DNA of 64,000 nt from Rufibacter roseus (GCF_001647285.1 NZ_LRML01000001.1:248001-312000); one strand, 5' to 3'. Shown: positions 28,014-36,667, numbered from the stretch's first letter. Program-made: numbers and translations. The notes: generated from the sequence alone by a model not told the origin.

Positions 28014-30977
28014 TCAATACCCAAACAGCTCCTTCAACGTCAGCTTTTTTACAGTGCCGTAATTGGCTAATTCTTTGAAGTTGAGCCTATCTTTTGAGCC
28101 TATCACCAGAATTGCCTGATTCTGCTCTTTTATATGCTGTTTATGGAAAGCTTGAATCTGCTCAAAGGTAAGGGCGCCTAAACTTTCATAGATATCACGG
28201 CGGATGTCGTGGTCAATGCCCAGTTTGCGGGCGCTCTCATAGCTCATTAGTATACCTGACTTGTTAATGCGTTCCGTAGCAATGCTGTTGCGGACTGATG
28301 CTTTGGCATTTTCAAAGTTGGCTTGGGCAGTTGGTAAATCATTCAGAAGACCTTGCATGCCGGCCATTGCCTCGGGTAGTTTGTCGGCTTGTGTGCCAAT
28401 ATAGGAAACCACATAATTTGCACGGCCTTGCTTATTGGCAATGCTGTAGCGCGAACTGGCGGAGTAAGCCAGCGCCCTTGATTCGCGTAGCTCCTGGAAA
28501 ACGATAGCGCCCATACCGCCGTCAAAATACTCATTGTACAAGCGGGCAACCGGCACCAGCTTGGGGTCATAATTGACAGATTTAGACAGGAAAATCAGCT
28601 CCGCCTGTACCATGTCATAGTCGGTCCAGTACACCATTGGCTTCTTGATGGAGAGCTCATTAAACGCTTTTTGATCAGGCACTGGTTTTAACAAGGCTGG
28701 TACTTGATGACCCGTGTTCAGGGTAGTGGTAATAGCCTGTAGCGGTCTTGGCCCATAGTACAGCACATGGTGCTGGTAAGATGGTATGTCTTTGATGATA
28801 GTCAGCAGTTCCTGTGGCTTTACTTTCTTGAGCTCCTTCGCCGATAGAATATTCGTGAAAGGGTTCTTAGGTCCGTACTTGGCGTAATTGACCATGGCCA
28901 CCCCATGAATAATGTTCTTGTCTTGCTTCGCATTTTCGCGGTCTTTTAAAATGCCGTCTACTAAATCTTCCAGCGCCTTTTTGTCTGCTTTAGGGTTTTG
29001 CAGCAGGCTTTCAAACAGCTGTAAGCCTTGTTCTAGGTTGGTATCAAGTCCGCTGAGGTACACATATACTTGCTCCTGACCTGAACTCACGCCAAAGTTG
29101 CAGCCAATCTTAAAAAACTCTTTTTGCAGTTCTTCAGCGGTGTACTTGTCGGTGCCCAGGTACTGTAGGTAGTCAACGGCCAAGCCAATTTTTGGGTCAT
29201 GGTTCGTGCCCATTTCCACCACGTAGTACAGGTTGAACAGGCCATTCTCTTGGTTGCGGGTGTAGTAAACTGGAATGCCAGATTTCAGTCTGCCTTCCTG
29301 CAGGTCTTTCTTGTAATCAACAAACTGCGGTTCCAGATCGGTAGACGGTACGCTAGCCACTAATTTGTAGTAGTCAGATTGGGCATCGCGGTTGGCGGGT
29401 ACCGGCGTGATAGTCGGTTTTTCTACTTTCTGGGCAGTGGGGTCTTGACCAGTACGTTTGTATACAATTGCGTAATTGTTGCCGTAGTAGCGGTTCGCCA
29501 CTTCCACCACATCTTGCTTAGTGATTTGCTCAAATGCTTCTTCGCGTTTCAGGTACTCGGCCCAATCCATTTGGGCAATAAAAGCGTCTACAAATGCGGT
29601 GGCGCGGGCGGCGTTGCTTTCGTAGCTCTGCATTTTGGCAATCTTATTCTTATTGACGATAGCCGGAATCAACCAATCTTCAAACTTGCCCTTCTTCACC
29701 AACTCAATTTGCTGCAACAGTAGGTTTTTTACCTGGTCCAGGGTCTGACCTTCGCGCGGACTGCCACTCAGGAAGTGTGCGCTGTAGTCGTTGTAGATTT
29801 CGGCGAAGGAACCGGCTCCCAGCGCCGCCTGCTTCTGGTTAATGTTCAGGTCAATTAATCCAGCCTGGCCGTTGCTCAGAATTTCATTGATCATGCGCAG
29901 TACCAACGCGTCTTTTGATTTTACCCCCGGAAAGCGGTATGCCATCAACAGCATTTCAGCCTCTGGCCCGTACACTTCCCGCACCACCGGAGAGGTGATA
30001 GGTTTCTCCTGCGGGGCATTGTACTCCGGCTCCGGGCCTTTCTCCCAACGTCCGAAGTGCTCATCAATCAATCGAATGGTCTCGTCAAATTCCAAGTCGC
30101 CGCTCATGGCAATGGCCATGTTGTTGGGCACGTAGTACTTCTCAAAGTACTTCTTAATTTCTGTGATAGACGGGTTTTTAAGATGCTCCACGGTGCCAAT
30201 AGTGGTTTGGGTACCGTACTGGTGCGTAGGCCACAGCGCCGCGAAAGCCGCCTCAAAGGCCTTGTTGTTGTCAGAGTCCAGTGACCGGTTCTTCTCTTCA
30301 TACACGGCCTCCAGCTCAGTATGGAACAAGCGCGGAATCATGACGCCCAAGCGCTCGGCCTCTAACATAGCCCACTTCTCTAGTTGGTTGCTGGGGATAT
30401 CGCCGTAGTAGATGGTTTGCTCAACCCAGGTGCTGGCGTTGGAGCCCTTCATGCCCATGGCTGCCACTAGTTTGTCATACTCATTCGGTACGGCATAAGT
30501 GGCCGCCACGCCCGAAATAGAATCTATCTGGTGATAGGTTTTCTTGCGCAGTTCTGGGTCTTTTTGGGTGCGGTACAGCTCATACAGCGCCTCAATCTTG
30601 GCTAATTCCTGCTGCTCTTTCTCCCAGTTGGTGGTGCCCAAACGGGTAGAGCCTTTAAAAGCCATGTGCTCCAGGTAATGTGCCAAACCAGTGGCATCGG
30701 CGGGGTCATTCTTGCTGCCGGCGCGAACCGCAATGTAGGTCTGAATTCTAGGAGCTGTTTTATACTGGGAAAGATATACCTTCAGGCCGTTATCTAGAGT
30801 GTAAATGCGGGTTTTGAGCGGATCGTTAGGTACGGTGGTGTAGGTGAATTCTTTTTTGGCAGTAGGTGCGGTAGCCGTTGTCTCAGTGGGTGCCGCGGTT
30901 TGGGATGGCGTGCTGGTTTTGCACTGGGCAAACAGCACCGAGCCTATCAGGGAAAGTAGAAGGATTCTTTTCTTCAC
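28014..30977 (-). CDS. M16-family zinc peptidase lipoprotein (two-module insulinase/pitrilysin type)
   Basis: 987 residues, with two fused M16 halves. A lipoprotein signal (MKKRILLLSLIGSVLFAQC, C19) precedes a Thr/Ala-rich linker. The inverted zinc motif HYLEH is at H100-H104, with E103 as catalytic base; a third ligand is expected in the LEAVYEEKN stretch about 75 residues on. The second half (about 520-987) lacks HxxEH, as usual for the non-catalytic module. Homologues (family PqqL, YmxG-like) degrade peptides, sometimes after TonB-dependent import. It is monocistronic, with a palindromic element at each end and TATATTTG upstream. Confidence 0.92.
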   Translation of the reverse strand: MKKRILLLSLIGSVLFAQCKTSTPSQTAAPTETTATAPTAKKEFTYTTVPNDPLKTRIYTLDNGLKVYLSQYKTAPRIQTYIAVRAGSKNDPADATGLAHYLEHMAFKGSTRLGTTNWEKEQQELAKIEALYELYRTQKDPELRKKTYHQIDSISGVAATYAVPNEYDKLVAAMGMKGSNASTWVEQTIYYGDIPSNQLEKWAMLEAERLGVMIPRLFHTELEAVYEEKNRSLDSDNNKAFEAAFAALWPTHQYGTQTTIGTVEHLKNPSITEIKKYFEKYYVPNNMAIAMSGDLEFDETIRLIDEHFGRWEKGPEPEYNAPQEKPITSPVVREVYGPEAEMLLMAYRFPGVKSKDALVLRMINEILSNGQAGLIDLNINQKQAALGAGSFAEIYNDYSAHFLSGSPREGQTLDQVKNLLLQQIELVKKGKFEDWLIPAIVNKNKIAKMQSYESNAARATAFVDAFIAQMDWAEYLKREEAFEQITKQDVVEVANRYYGNNYAIVYKRTGQDPTAQKVEKPTITPVPANRDAQSDYYKLVASVPSTDLEPQFVDYKKDLQEGRLKSGIPVYYTRNQENGLFNLYYVVEMGTNHDPKIGLAVDYLQYLGTDKYTAEELQKEFFKIGCNFGVSSGQEQVYVYLSGLDTNLEQGLQLFESLLQNPKADKKALEDLVDGILKDRENAKQDKNIIHGVAMVNYAKYGPKNPFTNILSAKELKKVKPQELLTIIKDIPSYQHHVLYYGPRPLQAITTTLNTGHQVPALLKPVPDQKAFNELSIKKPMVYWTDYDMVQAELIFLSKSVNYDPKLVPVARLYNEYFDGGMGAIVFQELRESRALAYSASSRYSIANKQGRANYVVSYIGTQADKLPEAMAGMQGLLNDLPTAQANFENAKASVRNSIATERINKSGILMSYESARKLGIDHDIRRDIYESLGALTFEQIQAFHKQHIKEQNQAILVIGSKDRLNFKELANYGTVKKLTLKELFGY

Positions 30978-31003
30978 TGCTTTGTTGGGTTGTGGGTTCT
31001 ATT

Positions 31004-31011
31004 CAAATATA
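31004..31011 (-). promoter_or_regulatory. Probable -7 box of the M16 peptidase gene
   Basis: The minus strand reads TATATTTG (TAnnTTTG consensus), 27 bases before the start codon. Confidence 0.4.
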
Positions 31012-31080
31012 GCGAATGATTGTATTTGATGTTGATTTTCTAACTGTTGTGTGAAAGGTGGTGGTGTTAGAAGTAATAAG

Positions 31081-31118
31081 CGTTTTCGGCCTGTTTTTCA
31101 ATAATCTGCTTTAAAACG
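31081..31118. repeat. GTTTT-palindrome element, copy 14
   Basis: CGTTTTCGGCCTGTTTTTCA then ATAATCTGCTTTAAAACG; one arm is close to consensus, the other eroded. Confidence 0.7.
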
Positions 31119-31146
31119 TATCAATGCTTTCAACCTATTTTTGTAG

Positions 31147-31180
31147 GAACTCCCCCTTTGAAGGGGGCGAAGGGGGATGT
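31147..31180. repeat. CCCCCTTTGAAGGGGG-type dispersed repeat
   Basis: CTCCCCCTTTGAAGGGGG then CGAAGGGGGATG; self-complementary, of a kind often scattered between genes in Bacteroidota. Confidence 0.5.
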
Positions 31181-31649
31181 TTACACTTTCAAACTGTCGT
31201 ATTCCTGATCCCTCTCTTTTGCGGTCATCCCTCTTTCGCGGTCGTCCTGAGCGCTAGCCGAAGGATCTAACGAAGACTTTTGCACCCACCGCCACCTTAT
31301 CACCCGCCGTTGTTGCGTGTTCTCACCAACAACCTAAAAAGCTTTTGCACCCACAATCGCTTCTGCCTCATCTCAAGCTGCATCTCTCCTTGCTAGGGTT
31401 TGTCACTTTTCTCCTTGATGAGAAAAGTAACCAAAAGAATCAAGAAGCCCCAGACTCGCTGCCGCTCAGACAAAAGGGGCTTCATTAAATTTACCACCTG
31501 GCCAGCGTGCACTGTTTCATAGCACCGGCGGCTACTGCTGAGTTGAACCTGTGCCTCGTGCTCCCGCTAAGCGCCTACGTGCCCTTGGCACTGCGTTGCC
31601 CGCTCCCGCAGGAAACGCTAAGGAGGGTTTGGTCTTAGGTTACTTCTTT

Positions 31650-31690
31650 TTGACTCAAGACTCGCGACTCAGAACTCAGGACTCAGAATT
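31650..31690. repeat. ACTCAAGACTC tandem tract
   Basis: GACTCAAGACTCGCGACTCA then GAACTCAGGACTCAGAA; four to five imperfect copies of an approximately 8-base unit. It resembles the reverse complement of 15571-15597. Confidence 0.6.
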
Positions 31691-31719
31691 TATAAGAGGC
31701 CCGCTCAATAATCTCGAAG

Positions 31720-31757
31720 TGTCTTCAAGACCTGCAGGTGTCTGCGGCAGTAGCGTT
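31720..31757. repeat. Second-family repeat, single copy
   Basis: GTGTCTTCAAGACCTGCAGG then TGTCTGCGGCAGTAGCG; closely related to 6718-6754. Confidence 0.65.
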
Positions 31758-31760
31758 TTA

Positions 31761-32300
31761 CTAAGAGAATGGATCCAATGGGCGAGTTTTATCTACTGCT
31801 GAAATTCCTAGTCGCTCAGCTAGCAGCTTTAGGGTAGATAGGGCATCTTCAGAGTTGTCGGTTCTTAGCTCGTAATCGGCGTGTTCTGAATCTGAGAAAA
31901 GGCTGATGGTGTACCAGGTTACCAGTGGGGCGGGCTTATGGTCGTGTTGATGTGCATGATCATGGCCATGGTCATGGTTATGGGCGGAACCGAGGTTGGA
32001 GGTGAGTACCACGCGCTCAAAGGCAGGCAAAGGAGCCCATTCGCCTGTTTTTATTCCGAACATACTCAGGTACTCGCGCACGCGGCGGCGCTTGAAGTCA
32101 ATCTGGAAACCATGGTAGGTACTTTGGAAGAGAATGCCCAGCAAGAACAATACCGCTCCAACCGAGATCATTTGAACTTTGTCTGCCCCAGACCACAAAG
32201 GGGAGGCCCCCAGAATGATGCCTGCCGGTAAAAGCACGTAGCCTAAGAAACGGAGGCTGCCAAAAAAAGCATCGGTTTTGCGGTTGAAGAGGTGGCTCAT
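31761..32300 (-). CDS. Small membrane protein with alternating-His loop
   Basis: 179 residues. Two hydrophobic helices (about 18-35 and 43-60) form a hairpin anchor. A basic stretch (FKRRRVREY) follows, then a soluble part. Residues 107-121 read HNHDHGHDHAHQHDH, with His at every second position (eight His). This is a typical zinc, nickel or cobalt-binding loop. The remainder (VTWYTISLFSDSEHADYELR) looks like a small PH-like or bPH-type domain. I know no named family. It lies downstream of dnaX, separated by a terminator. Function is unknown; metal storage or sensing is inference from the loop. Confidence 0.7.
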   Translation of the reverse strand: MSHLFNRKTDAFFGSLRFLGYVLLPAGIILGASPLWSGADKVQMISVGAVLFLLGILFQSTYHGFQIDFKRRRVREYLSMFGIKTGEWAPLPAFERVVLTSNLGSAHNHDHGHDHAHQHDHKPAPLVTWYTISLFSDSEHADYELRTDNSEDALSTLKLLAERLGISAVDKTRPLDPFS

Positions 32301-32320
32301 GATGGGGTGGTATAAATGAA

Positions 32321-32355
32321 AAAACCTGTACGGGAAGATAGGGCGTACAGGTTTT
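32321..32355 (-). terminator. Intrinsic terminator of dnaX
   Basis: Hairpin AAAACCTGTACG / CGTACAGGTTTT, followed in minus orientation by TTCATTT; about 14 bases after the dnaX stop. Confidence 0.8.
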
Positions 32356-32368
32356 GAGGGGCTTCGGT

Positions 32369-34315
32369 TTAAAAGTCAGTGTCCAGGCCTAACCTAGTTT
32401 TCAAGTCTTTCAACACAGGGTACATCTCCGACAGGTAATTGTATTTATCTTGGGTGGTGTACAGCTTACGGCCATTTTCCTGCTGTACCACGTCAATATG
32501 CACTTGCAGACGGTTATGGCCTAAGCCTTGCCGCAGATACATCAGAAACTCTGGTTTGAAGCTATTGAACTCAGCCACCTGTACGTCGTTTTCCACGTGT
32601 AGGTGAACTTCTGCTTTTTCAGCGTCAAAGGTCCATTCGCGGTTCAGGATTGTGTATTCCAATGTGCGATCAGTGTTCCTTACCTGATTTACGTAGGCTT
32701 GCCACAGCTGCCGCAACCGCTGCTCGTTGATAGTGGGCAAGGAGCCCGGTACGTAATTTTCAGTTTCCTCTTCCAGTACTTCCACCGCCGGTGCTGCCTT
32801 GGCCGCCACTTGCTCTTCAATGTTTTTCAGGCTAGGCAGTTTTGAAAGCTTCCGACCAGACAGGGGAGAGGCTGCTGCCCTTGAAGGAGCAGCCGGAGCT
32901 GTTGCCGCCGCTGGTGCCGGGGCTTGTTTCGCCACGGAAGGAACCGGAGATGGTGCCTCAGCAGGATAGGTGTCAAATACCGGCTCTTGGCCCGCATCCA
33001 TGTCGGCGGGGGCAGTGTTGTGGTGCGTTTCTGCGCCGTTTTTCTGAAAGCTACCTGAAACTGGCTGCCCCGAAGAGGCAGGTTCTGGTGCAGAAACAGG
33101 AGCCGATGATGTGCCCAGGGCAGGAGTCGAACCAGCTGATGCCTGATGGGCTACGCCGGAACTTCCATTAATTTTTTTTTTGACGTCTCCGTTTAAAGAG
33201 ACGTCTGAGGCCAGTTGCAGAGCGTGGGGCAGATGCGCCAGCTTCATGAGCAGAAGTTCTACATGGAGCCGCTGGTTTTTCGCTGACTTAAAGTTCTGGT
33301 CACAGGTGCCTACCAGGTTCAGACCAGACAAAAGAAAACTAAGGCTTGCCTCCTGCGACTGCTTCGCGTACTGCGCCTTGATATTCTCAGATACCTGTAG
33401 CAGTTGCACCGTAACAGTGTCTTTGCACACCAGTAGGCTACGGAAGTGTTCGCCAATGCCCAGTATGAAGTTATGGGAGTCAAATCCGTTTTTCAGGATT
33501 TCATCATATAAAAGCAACGCGCCGCTCAGGTTCTGGGTGAGCAGAAAATCAGTGAGGCGGAAGTAATAGTCATAGTCCAGGATGTGCAGGTTCTGCACCG
33601 TGGCTTTGTAGGTGAGGTGGTTTCCGGAGAAGGTCACCATCTGATCAAAGATCGACAAAGCATCACGCAAGGCGCCGTCGGCTTTCTGGGCAATCAGGTG
33701 CAGGGCATCGGCATCGGCTTTAATTTCCTCTTTGGTAGCAATGCGGTCCAGGTGCTGCACCATGTCTTCAATGCGGATACGGTTGAAGTCGAAAATCTGG
33801 CAGCGCGATAGAATGGTAGGGATGATCTTGTGGCGCTCCGTAGTAGCCAGAATGAAAATGGCATAGGCCGGCGGCTCCTCCAGAGTCTTTAGAAAGGCAT
33901 TGAAGGCCGAGTTGGAGAGCATGTGCACCTCATCTATGATGTAGATTTTGTACTTGCCCGTCTGCGGCGCATAACGCACCTGCTCCACCAGATTCCGGAT
34001 GTCTTCCACTGAGTTGTTAGACGCCGCATCTAGCTCGTGCACGTTGAATGAGCTGTTGTTGTTGAAGCTCTTGCAGCTGTCGCACACGTTGCAGGCCTCT
34101 ACCTCAGGGGTAATGTTCTGGCAGTTGATGGTCTTGGCCAGAATACGGGCGCAGGTTGTTTTACCTACCCCTCTAGGGCCGCAGAACAAGAAGGCCTGCG
34201 CCAAATGGTTGCTGCTGATTGCGTTTTTTAAGGTAGTGGTAATATGGTGCTGCCCCACCACACTGTCAAAGGTGGTCGGGCGGTATTTACGGGCCGATAC
34301 AACAAAATTCTCCAT
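32369..34315 (-). CDS. dnaX: DNA polymerase III subunits gamma and tau
   Basis: 648 residues. Order: AAA+ domain I with Walker A GPRGVGKTT (45-53), a four-Cys zinc module (CQN..., CNVCDSCKSF), Walker B IIDEVHML and the SRC sensor motif LSRCQIFDF; lid domain II; collar domain III to about 365; then a Pro/Ala-rich linker and the C-terminal tau region that contacts DnaB helicase and the polymerase. It forms the clamp-loader motor of the replisome. An A10 run at 33172-33181 lies in frame at codons 379-382, directly behind a stem-loop. Either one-base slip gives a stop within a few codons, so a short gamma form of about 382-387 residues is predicted. Confidence 0.95.
   Translation of the reverse strand: MENFVVSARKYRPTTFDSVVGQHHITTTLKNAISSNHLAQAFLFCGPRGVGKTTCARILAKTINCQNITPEVEACNVCDSCKSFNNNSSFNVHELDAASNNSVEDIRNLVEQVRYAPQTGKYKIYIIDEVHMLSNSAFNAFLKTLEEPPAYAIFILATTERHKIIPTILSRCQIFDFNRIRIEDMVQHLDRIATKEEIKADADALHLIAQKADGALRDALSIFDQMVTFSGNHLTYKATVQNLHILDYDYYFRLTDFLLTQNLSGALLLYDEILKNGFDSHNFILGIGEHFRSLLVCKDTVTVQLLQVSENIKAQYAKQSQEASLSFLLSGLNLVGTCDQNFKSAKNQRLHVELLLMKLAHLPHALQLASDVSLNGDVKKKINGSSGVAHQASAGSTPALGTSSAPVSAPEPASSGQPVSGSFQKNGAETHHNTAPADMDAGQEPVFDTYPAEAPSPVPSVAKQAPAPAAATAPAAPSRAAASPLSGRKLSKLPSLKNIEEQVAAKAAPAVEVLEEETENYVPGSLPTINEQRLRQLWQAYVNQVRNTDRTLEYTILNREWTFDAEKAEVHLHVENDVQVAEFNSFKPEFLMYLRQGLGHNRLQVHIDVVQQENGRKLYTTQDKYNYLSEMYPVLKDLKTRLGLDTDF
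33172..33205 (-). promoter_or_regulatory. Predicted dnaX slippage / frameshift signal (stem-loop plus A10)
   Basis: In the mRNA, an 8-bp stem GACGTCTC / GAGACGTC (33205-33198 and 33189-33182, loop TTTAAACG) touches an A10 tract (33181-33172) followed by TTAATG. One extra A gives AAA AAA AAA AAT TAA: stop right away. One fewer A gives KKKLMEVPA then TAG. In frame zero the tau frame continues. The product would end just after domain III, as gamma does in E. coli. Confidence 0.65.
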
Positions 34316-34322
34316 CGCTCTA

Positions 34323-34330
34323 CAAAGTTA
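34323..34330 (-). promoter_or_regulatory. Possible -7 box of dnaX
   Basis: The minus strand reads TAACTTTG, with TTG 21 bases further upstream. Only 7 bases separate it from the start codon, so transcripts would be almost leaderless. Confidence 0.3.
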
Positions 34331-34405
34331 ATCTATTCTGATTCGAATGTGCAACGGAAAAAAGGAGCTGCCTGAAGGTTCTTTGATTTGTGCAATGACG
34401 GTGGA

Positions 34406-34441
34406 GTTTTGGGCCTGTTTTTCCAAAAACAGGCCCAAAAC
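34406..34441. repeat. GTTTT-palindrome element, copy 15 (near consensus)
   Basis: Perfect palindrome: 17-base arms GTTTTGGGCCTGTTTTT and complement, 2-base spacer CC. It lies 12 bases past the stop of the gene at 34454. Confidence 0.92.
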
Positions 34442-34453
34442 AGGAAAACGTAA

Positions 34454-35110
34454 TTAGTTGCCGATGGTATAATGCACCCCAAGCAGCAAGCTAGTGGAGT
34501 TGTTTTTGTGAAGATAGTCGCTCGGATGAATGTTGTTTAACCCATAATTATGCCGCACTTCTGCGCTAACATCCAGTTTAGGAGCTAACGCTTTGCTATA
34601 GCCTACGCCTCCGGAGAGGCCAAAATCGTGTTTATGCTTGTTAGAAGCTCCATCTGAATTGCCGGCGTCTGAAGTAGCCGTTTCGTTCAGAAGCAAGCCA
34701 CCATACGAACCCGCGTTTAGAAAAAATCCTGTTTCGGGAATATCTACACCTAACAGTACCGGAAGCGTGAGGTAATGGAAATGGAAGTGGTAAATCGGAG
34801 ATGAAACTACGGCTGGGTCATTGATCACCAGGCCGTTTGGCTCAAATGAGTACCCTTTGTTTTCATAGAGCAAATCAGACTTCAGAAACAGCAGACCGAA
34901 GTTGTAGCGCAGTGAAATACCGGCTGCTCCTCTAAAATCACTTTTTATGTCATTCCCCTTTCTATCATCCCGAATGAAAACATGGCTTGGGCCTGCTACC
35001 ACTCCAATTTGAAACGTGTTCGGCTCTGATTGGGCTGAGCAGAAAGTGCCTGCAGAATAGAAAAATAAAAGTGTCAGGATTAAATTTTTCACGTAATAAT
35101 AGGGAGCCAT
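34454..35110 (-). CDS. Outer-membrane beta-barrel protein (PorT / OMP_b-brl type)
   Basis: 218 residues with a signal peptide (hydrophobic about 8-24, ending CSAQ). The mature protein alternates polar and hydrophobic residues with many Tyr/Phe/Gly: FQIGVVAGPSHVF, FRGAAGISLRYNF, FLKSDLLYENKGYSF, YLTLPVLLGVDI, GLSGGVGYSK and final LLLGVHYTIGN. These are eight to ten strands of the small outer membrane barrel family PF13568, common in Bacteroidota. The second-from-last strand contains KLDVSAEVRHNYGLNNI. Function is unknown. An element copy lies just past the stop, and the gene at 35146 is upstream on the same strand. Confidence 0.82.
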   Translation of the reverse strand: MAPYYYVKNLILTLLFFYSAGTFCSAQSEPNTFQIGVVAGPSHVFIRDDRKGNDIKSDFRGAAGISLRYNFGLLFLKSDLLYENKGYSFEPNGLVINDPAVVSSPIYHFHFHYLTLPVLLGVDIPETGFFLNAGSYGGLLLNETATSDAGNSDGASNKHKHDFGLSGGVGYSKALAPKLDVSAEVRHNYGLNNIHPSDYLHKNNSTSLLLGVHYTIGN

Positions 35111-35145
35111 TTTTAAAAGTAGTAAAAATAGGGTTTAAGACCTGC

Positions 35146-35550
35146 TTACCTAAACGGCCATTTTACCAGACTCACCTGCCCCATGGCGTCTTTCTCATAC
35201 ACCGCCAGCGCATGCTGCTGAAATTTGGGTTCAAAATTCTGCTCTCCCGGATACACCTCTTCCGGCACCGGTTTTCCTTTCAGGAAAAAGTACACCTTGG
35301 TGTTGCCATACTTGGTGTGGGGCATGTAATCACCGTAAGCCTGCATCTGGTCCCAGAGCGTGTCTGCCACAGTAACGGCGTATATGCGCTTGATAGGGCC
35401 AGTGTTGTTTTCGTTGCGGTACATGGCCACTTCCTCAAAGTCTCCTGTTAGATCTTGCACGCCAGGTTGGGTGAGTGAGTCAGAGATAAACCAGATAACC
35501 AGTCCGGCAAAAGCTGCCGCCAGCACATATTTTATTTTTTTTCCAGACAT
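35146..35550 (-). CDS. Hypothetical single-pass exported protein
   Basis: 134 residues from the ATG at 35550 (MSGKKIKYVLAAAFAGLVIW); the frame is open 37 residues further but that stretch overlaps element copy 16 and has no signal-like order. One N-terminal hydrophobic helix (about 8-25) acts as signal or anchor. The periplasmic part has no recognisable family; it contains GPIKRIYAVTVADTLWDQMQ and GNTKVYFFLKGKPVPEEVYP and few Cys. It is 36 bases upstream of the beta-barrel gene on the same strand and may be co-transcribed with it. Confidence 0.65.
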   Translation of the reverse strand: MSGKKIKYVLAAAFAGLVIWFISDSLTQPGVQDLTGDFEEVAMYRNENNTGPIKRIYAVTVADTLWDQMQAYGDYMPHTKYGNTKVYFFLKGKPVPEEVYPGEQNFEPKFQQHALAVYEKDAMGQVSLVKWPFR

Positions 35551-35622
35551 AATCAAGTCGTCAATTGTTAGCAGCCCCAAACTTACACAAGTAGCGGTAA
35601 AGCGCAGTAGTAAAGATTGGGG

Positions 35623-35661
35623 CATTTTACGCTTGTTTTCCTGAAAATAGGGCAGAAACAA
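35623..35661. repeat. GTTTT-palindrome element, copy 16 (degenerate)
   Basis: CATTTTACGCTTGTTTTCC then TGAAAATAGGGCAGAAACAA; upstream of the gene at 35146-35550. Confidence 0.6.
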
Positions 35662-35842
35662 TATTTTGCCTGCACTTCTTTTACAACCTTACTGCTGCAG
35701 ATAACATTTTTCTAAGGATTCAGTAAATGCTATACCTACAGTCTCTTCATTTTAGGTGACCCTGCGGTATCTTTTAAAAGGGAGAGGGTAGGGGCTATTC
35801 TTTTGATTGGCTTTTCTCTTAAATTTTCGAACAAGAATTACT

Positions 35843-36583
35843 ATGGAACTGGACGATATGGCCCCTGAGGTGGCCCAGGAATTTTATCCGCAGGCACTGA
35901 GAATGCTGCATGACAGCGGATTGCCCTTTATGATGGGCGGCGGCTTTGCGCTACGCCAATACACCGGCATGCAACGTGCCATGAAAGATATGGATGTATT
36001 CTGCACCGCCGGAGACTGCCCGCGTCTGCTCAAATTGTTTGCCGATGAAGGGTTTGAGACTGAATTAGTAGATGCCCGCTGGCTGGCTAAAGCCTATAAA
36101 GAAGGCAAGTATGTAGACTTTATCTTCAACAACCCCGGCAGTTTTACCCCTGTAAACGAAAAATGGTACCGTCATGCCACCGAGGGCGTAGAGTTTGGAG
36201 TGCCGGTTAAATATATTTCCGCCGAGGATCTGTTTAAGTGCAAAATCTATGTGCAGAACCGTGAACGCTATGACGGCTCAGATCTGAACCACCTGATTTT
36301 ACGCTACGGCGACAAGATGAACTGGCGACGGGTATTTGAGACCTTGCAGCACCACTGGCACCTGCTGCTAGCCCAGTTCCTGCTGTTCCAGTTTGTATAC
36401 CCTTCTGAACGCAACATTATTCCCAGAGACATTTTTGATGAACTCTTACTACGTGCCAAAGAACAGTTCGACATGCCACCTCCTACTGAGAAAGTGTGCC
36501 GCGGCTTGCTGTTTGACCAAACCCAATATGCCCCAGCCGTGACCGAGTGGGGGTTCAAAGCTATAACCAGCGTGACTATTTAG
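35843..36583 (+). CDS. Nucleotidyltransferase-fold protein
   Basis: 246 residues, starting at the ATG at 35843 (MELDDMAPEVAQEFYPQALR). A nucleotidyltransferase-like core is visible: PFMMGGGFALRQYTG, then MKDMDVFC, which fits the G-G then D-x-D pattern of pol-beta superfamily proteins of the DUF6036 or MNT kind, and YVDFIFNN for the third acid. The C-terminal half is helical (WRRVFETLQHHWHLLLAQFL). This could be an aminoglycoside-type or toxin-antitoxin nucleotidyltransferase; nothing else of a toxin module is nearby. The metallophosphoesterase gene follows after 84 bases, probably as an operon. Confidence 0.75.
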   Translation: MELDDMAPEVAQEFYPQALRMLHDSGLPFMMGGGFALRQYTGMQRAMKDMDVFCTAGDCPRLLKLFADEGFETELVDARWLAKAYKEGKYVDFIFNNPGSFTPVNEKWYRHATEGVEFGVPVKYISAEDLFKCKIYVQNRERYDGSDLNHLILRYGDKMNWRRVFETLQHHWHLLLAQFLLFQFVYPSERNIIPRDIFDELLLRAKEQFDMPPPTEKVCRGLLFDQTQYAPAVTEWGFKAITSVTI

Positions 36584-36667
36584 TTATTAGTTGGTCGTTA
36601 TTAGTTGCTCGTTTTTGTAAAGAAAACGGCGTCTAAATAATCAACAATCAATAATTAACACTATAAA

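Larger units (their letters stand above)
30978..31760. other. Repeat-rich intergenic region
   Basis: About 780 bases without a supported gene. Contents: promoter of the M16 gene; element copy 14; a CCCCCTTTGAAGGGGG-type hairpin (31147-31180); a GTCATCCCTC / GTCGTCCTGAGC stretch with CCGAAGGATCT (31220-31270); an inverted repeat ACTTTTCTCCTTGATGAGAA (31396-31421); an AAGCCCC / GGGGCTT hairpin (31445-31486); the ACTCAAGACTC tract; and a copy of the second repeat family (31720-31757). Short open frames here look like repeat translations. Confidence 0.65.

Noticed and set aside
31551-31802. An 83-residue open frame in the repeat-rich gap
   Set aside because: It translates the ACTCAAGACTC tract and part of the second repeat family, and runs into the opposite gene.
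33168-33205. dnaX frame break by sequencing error
   Set aside because: The frame through the A10 tract is intact and continues into a normal tau C-terminus, so no correction is needed; slippage is the better reading.
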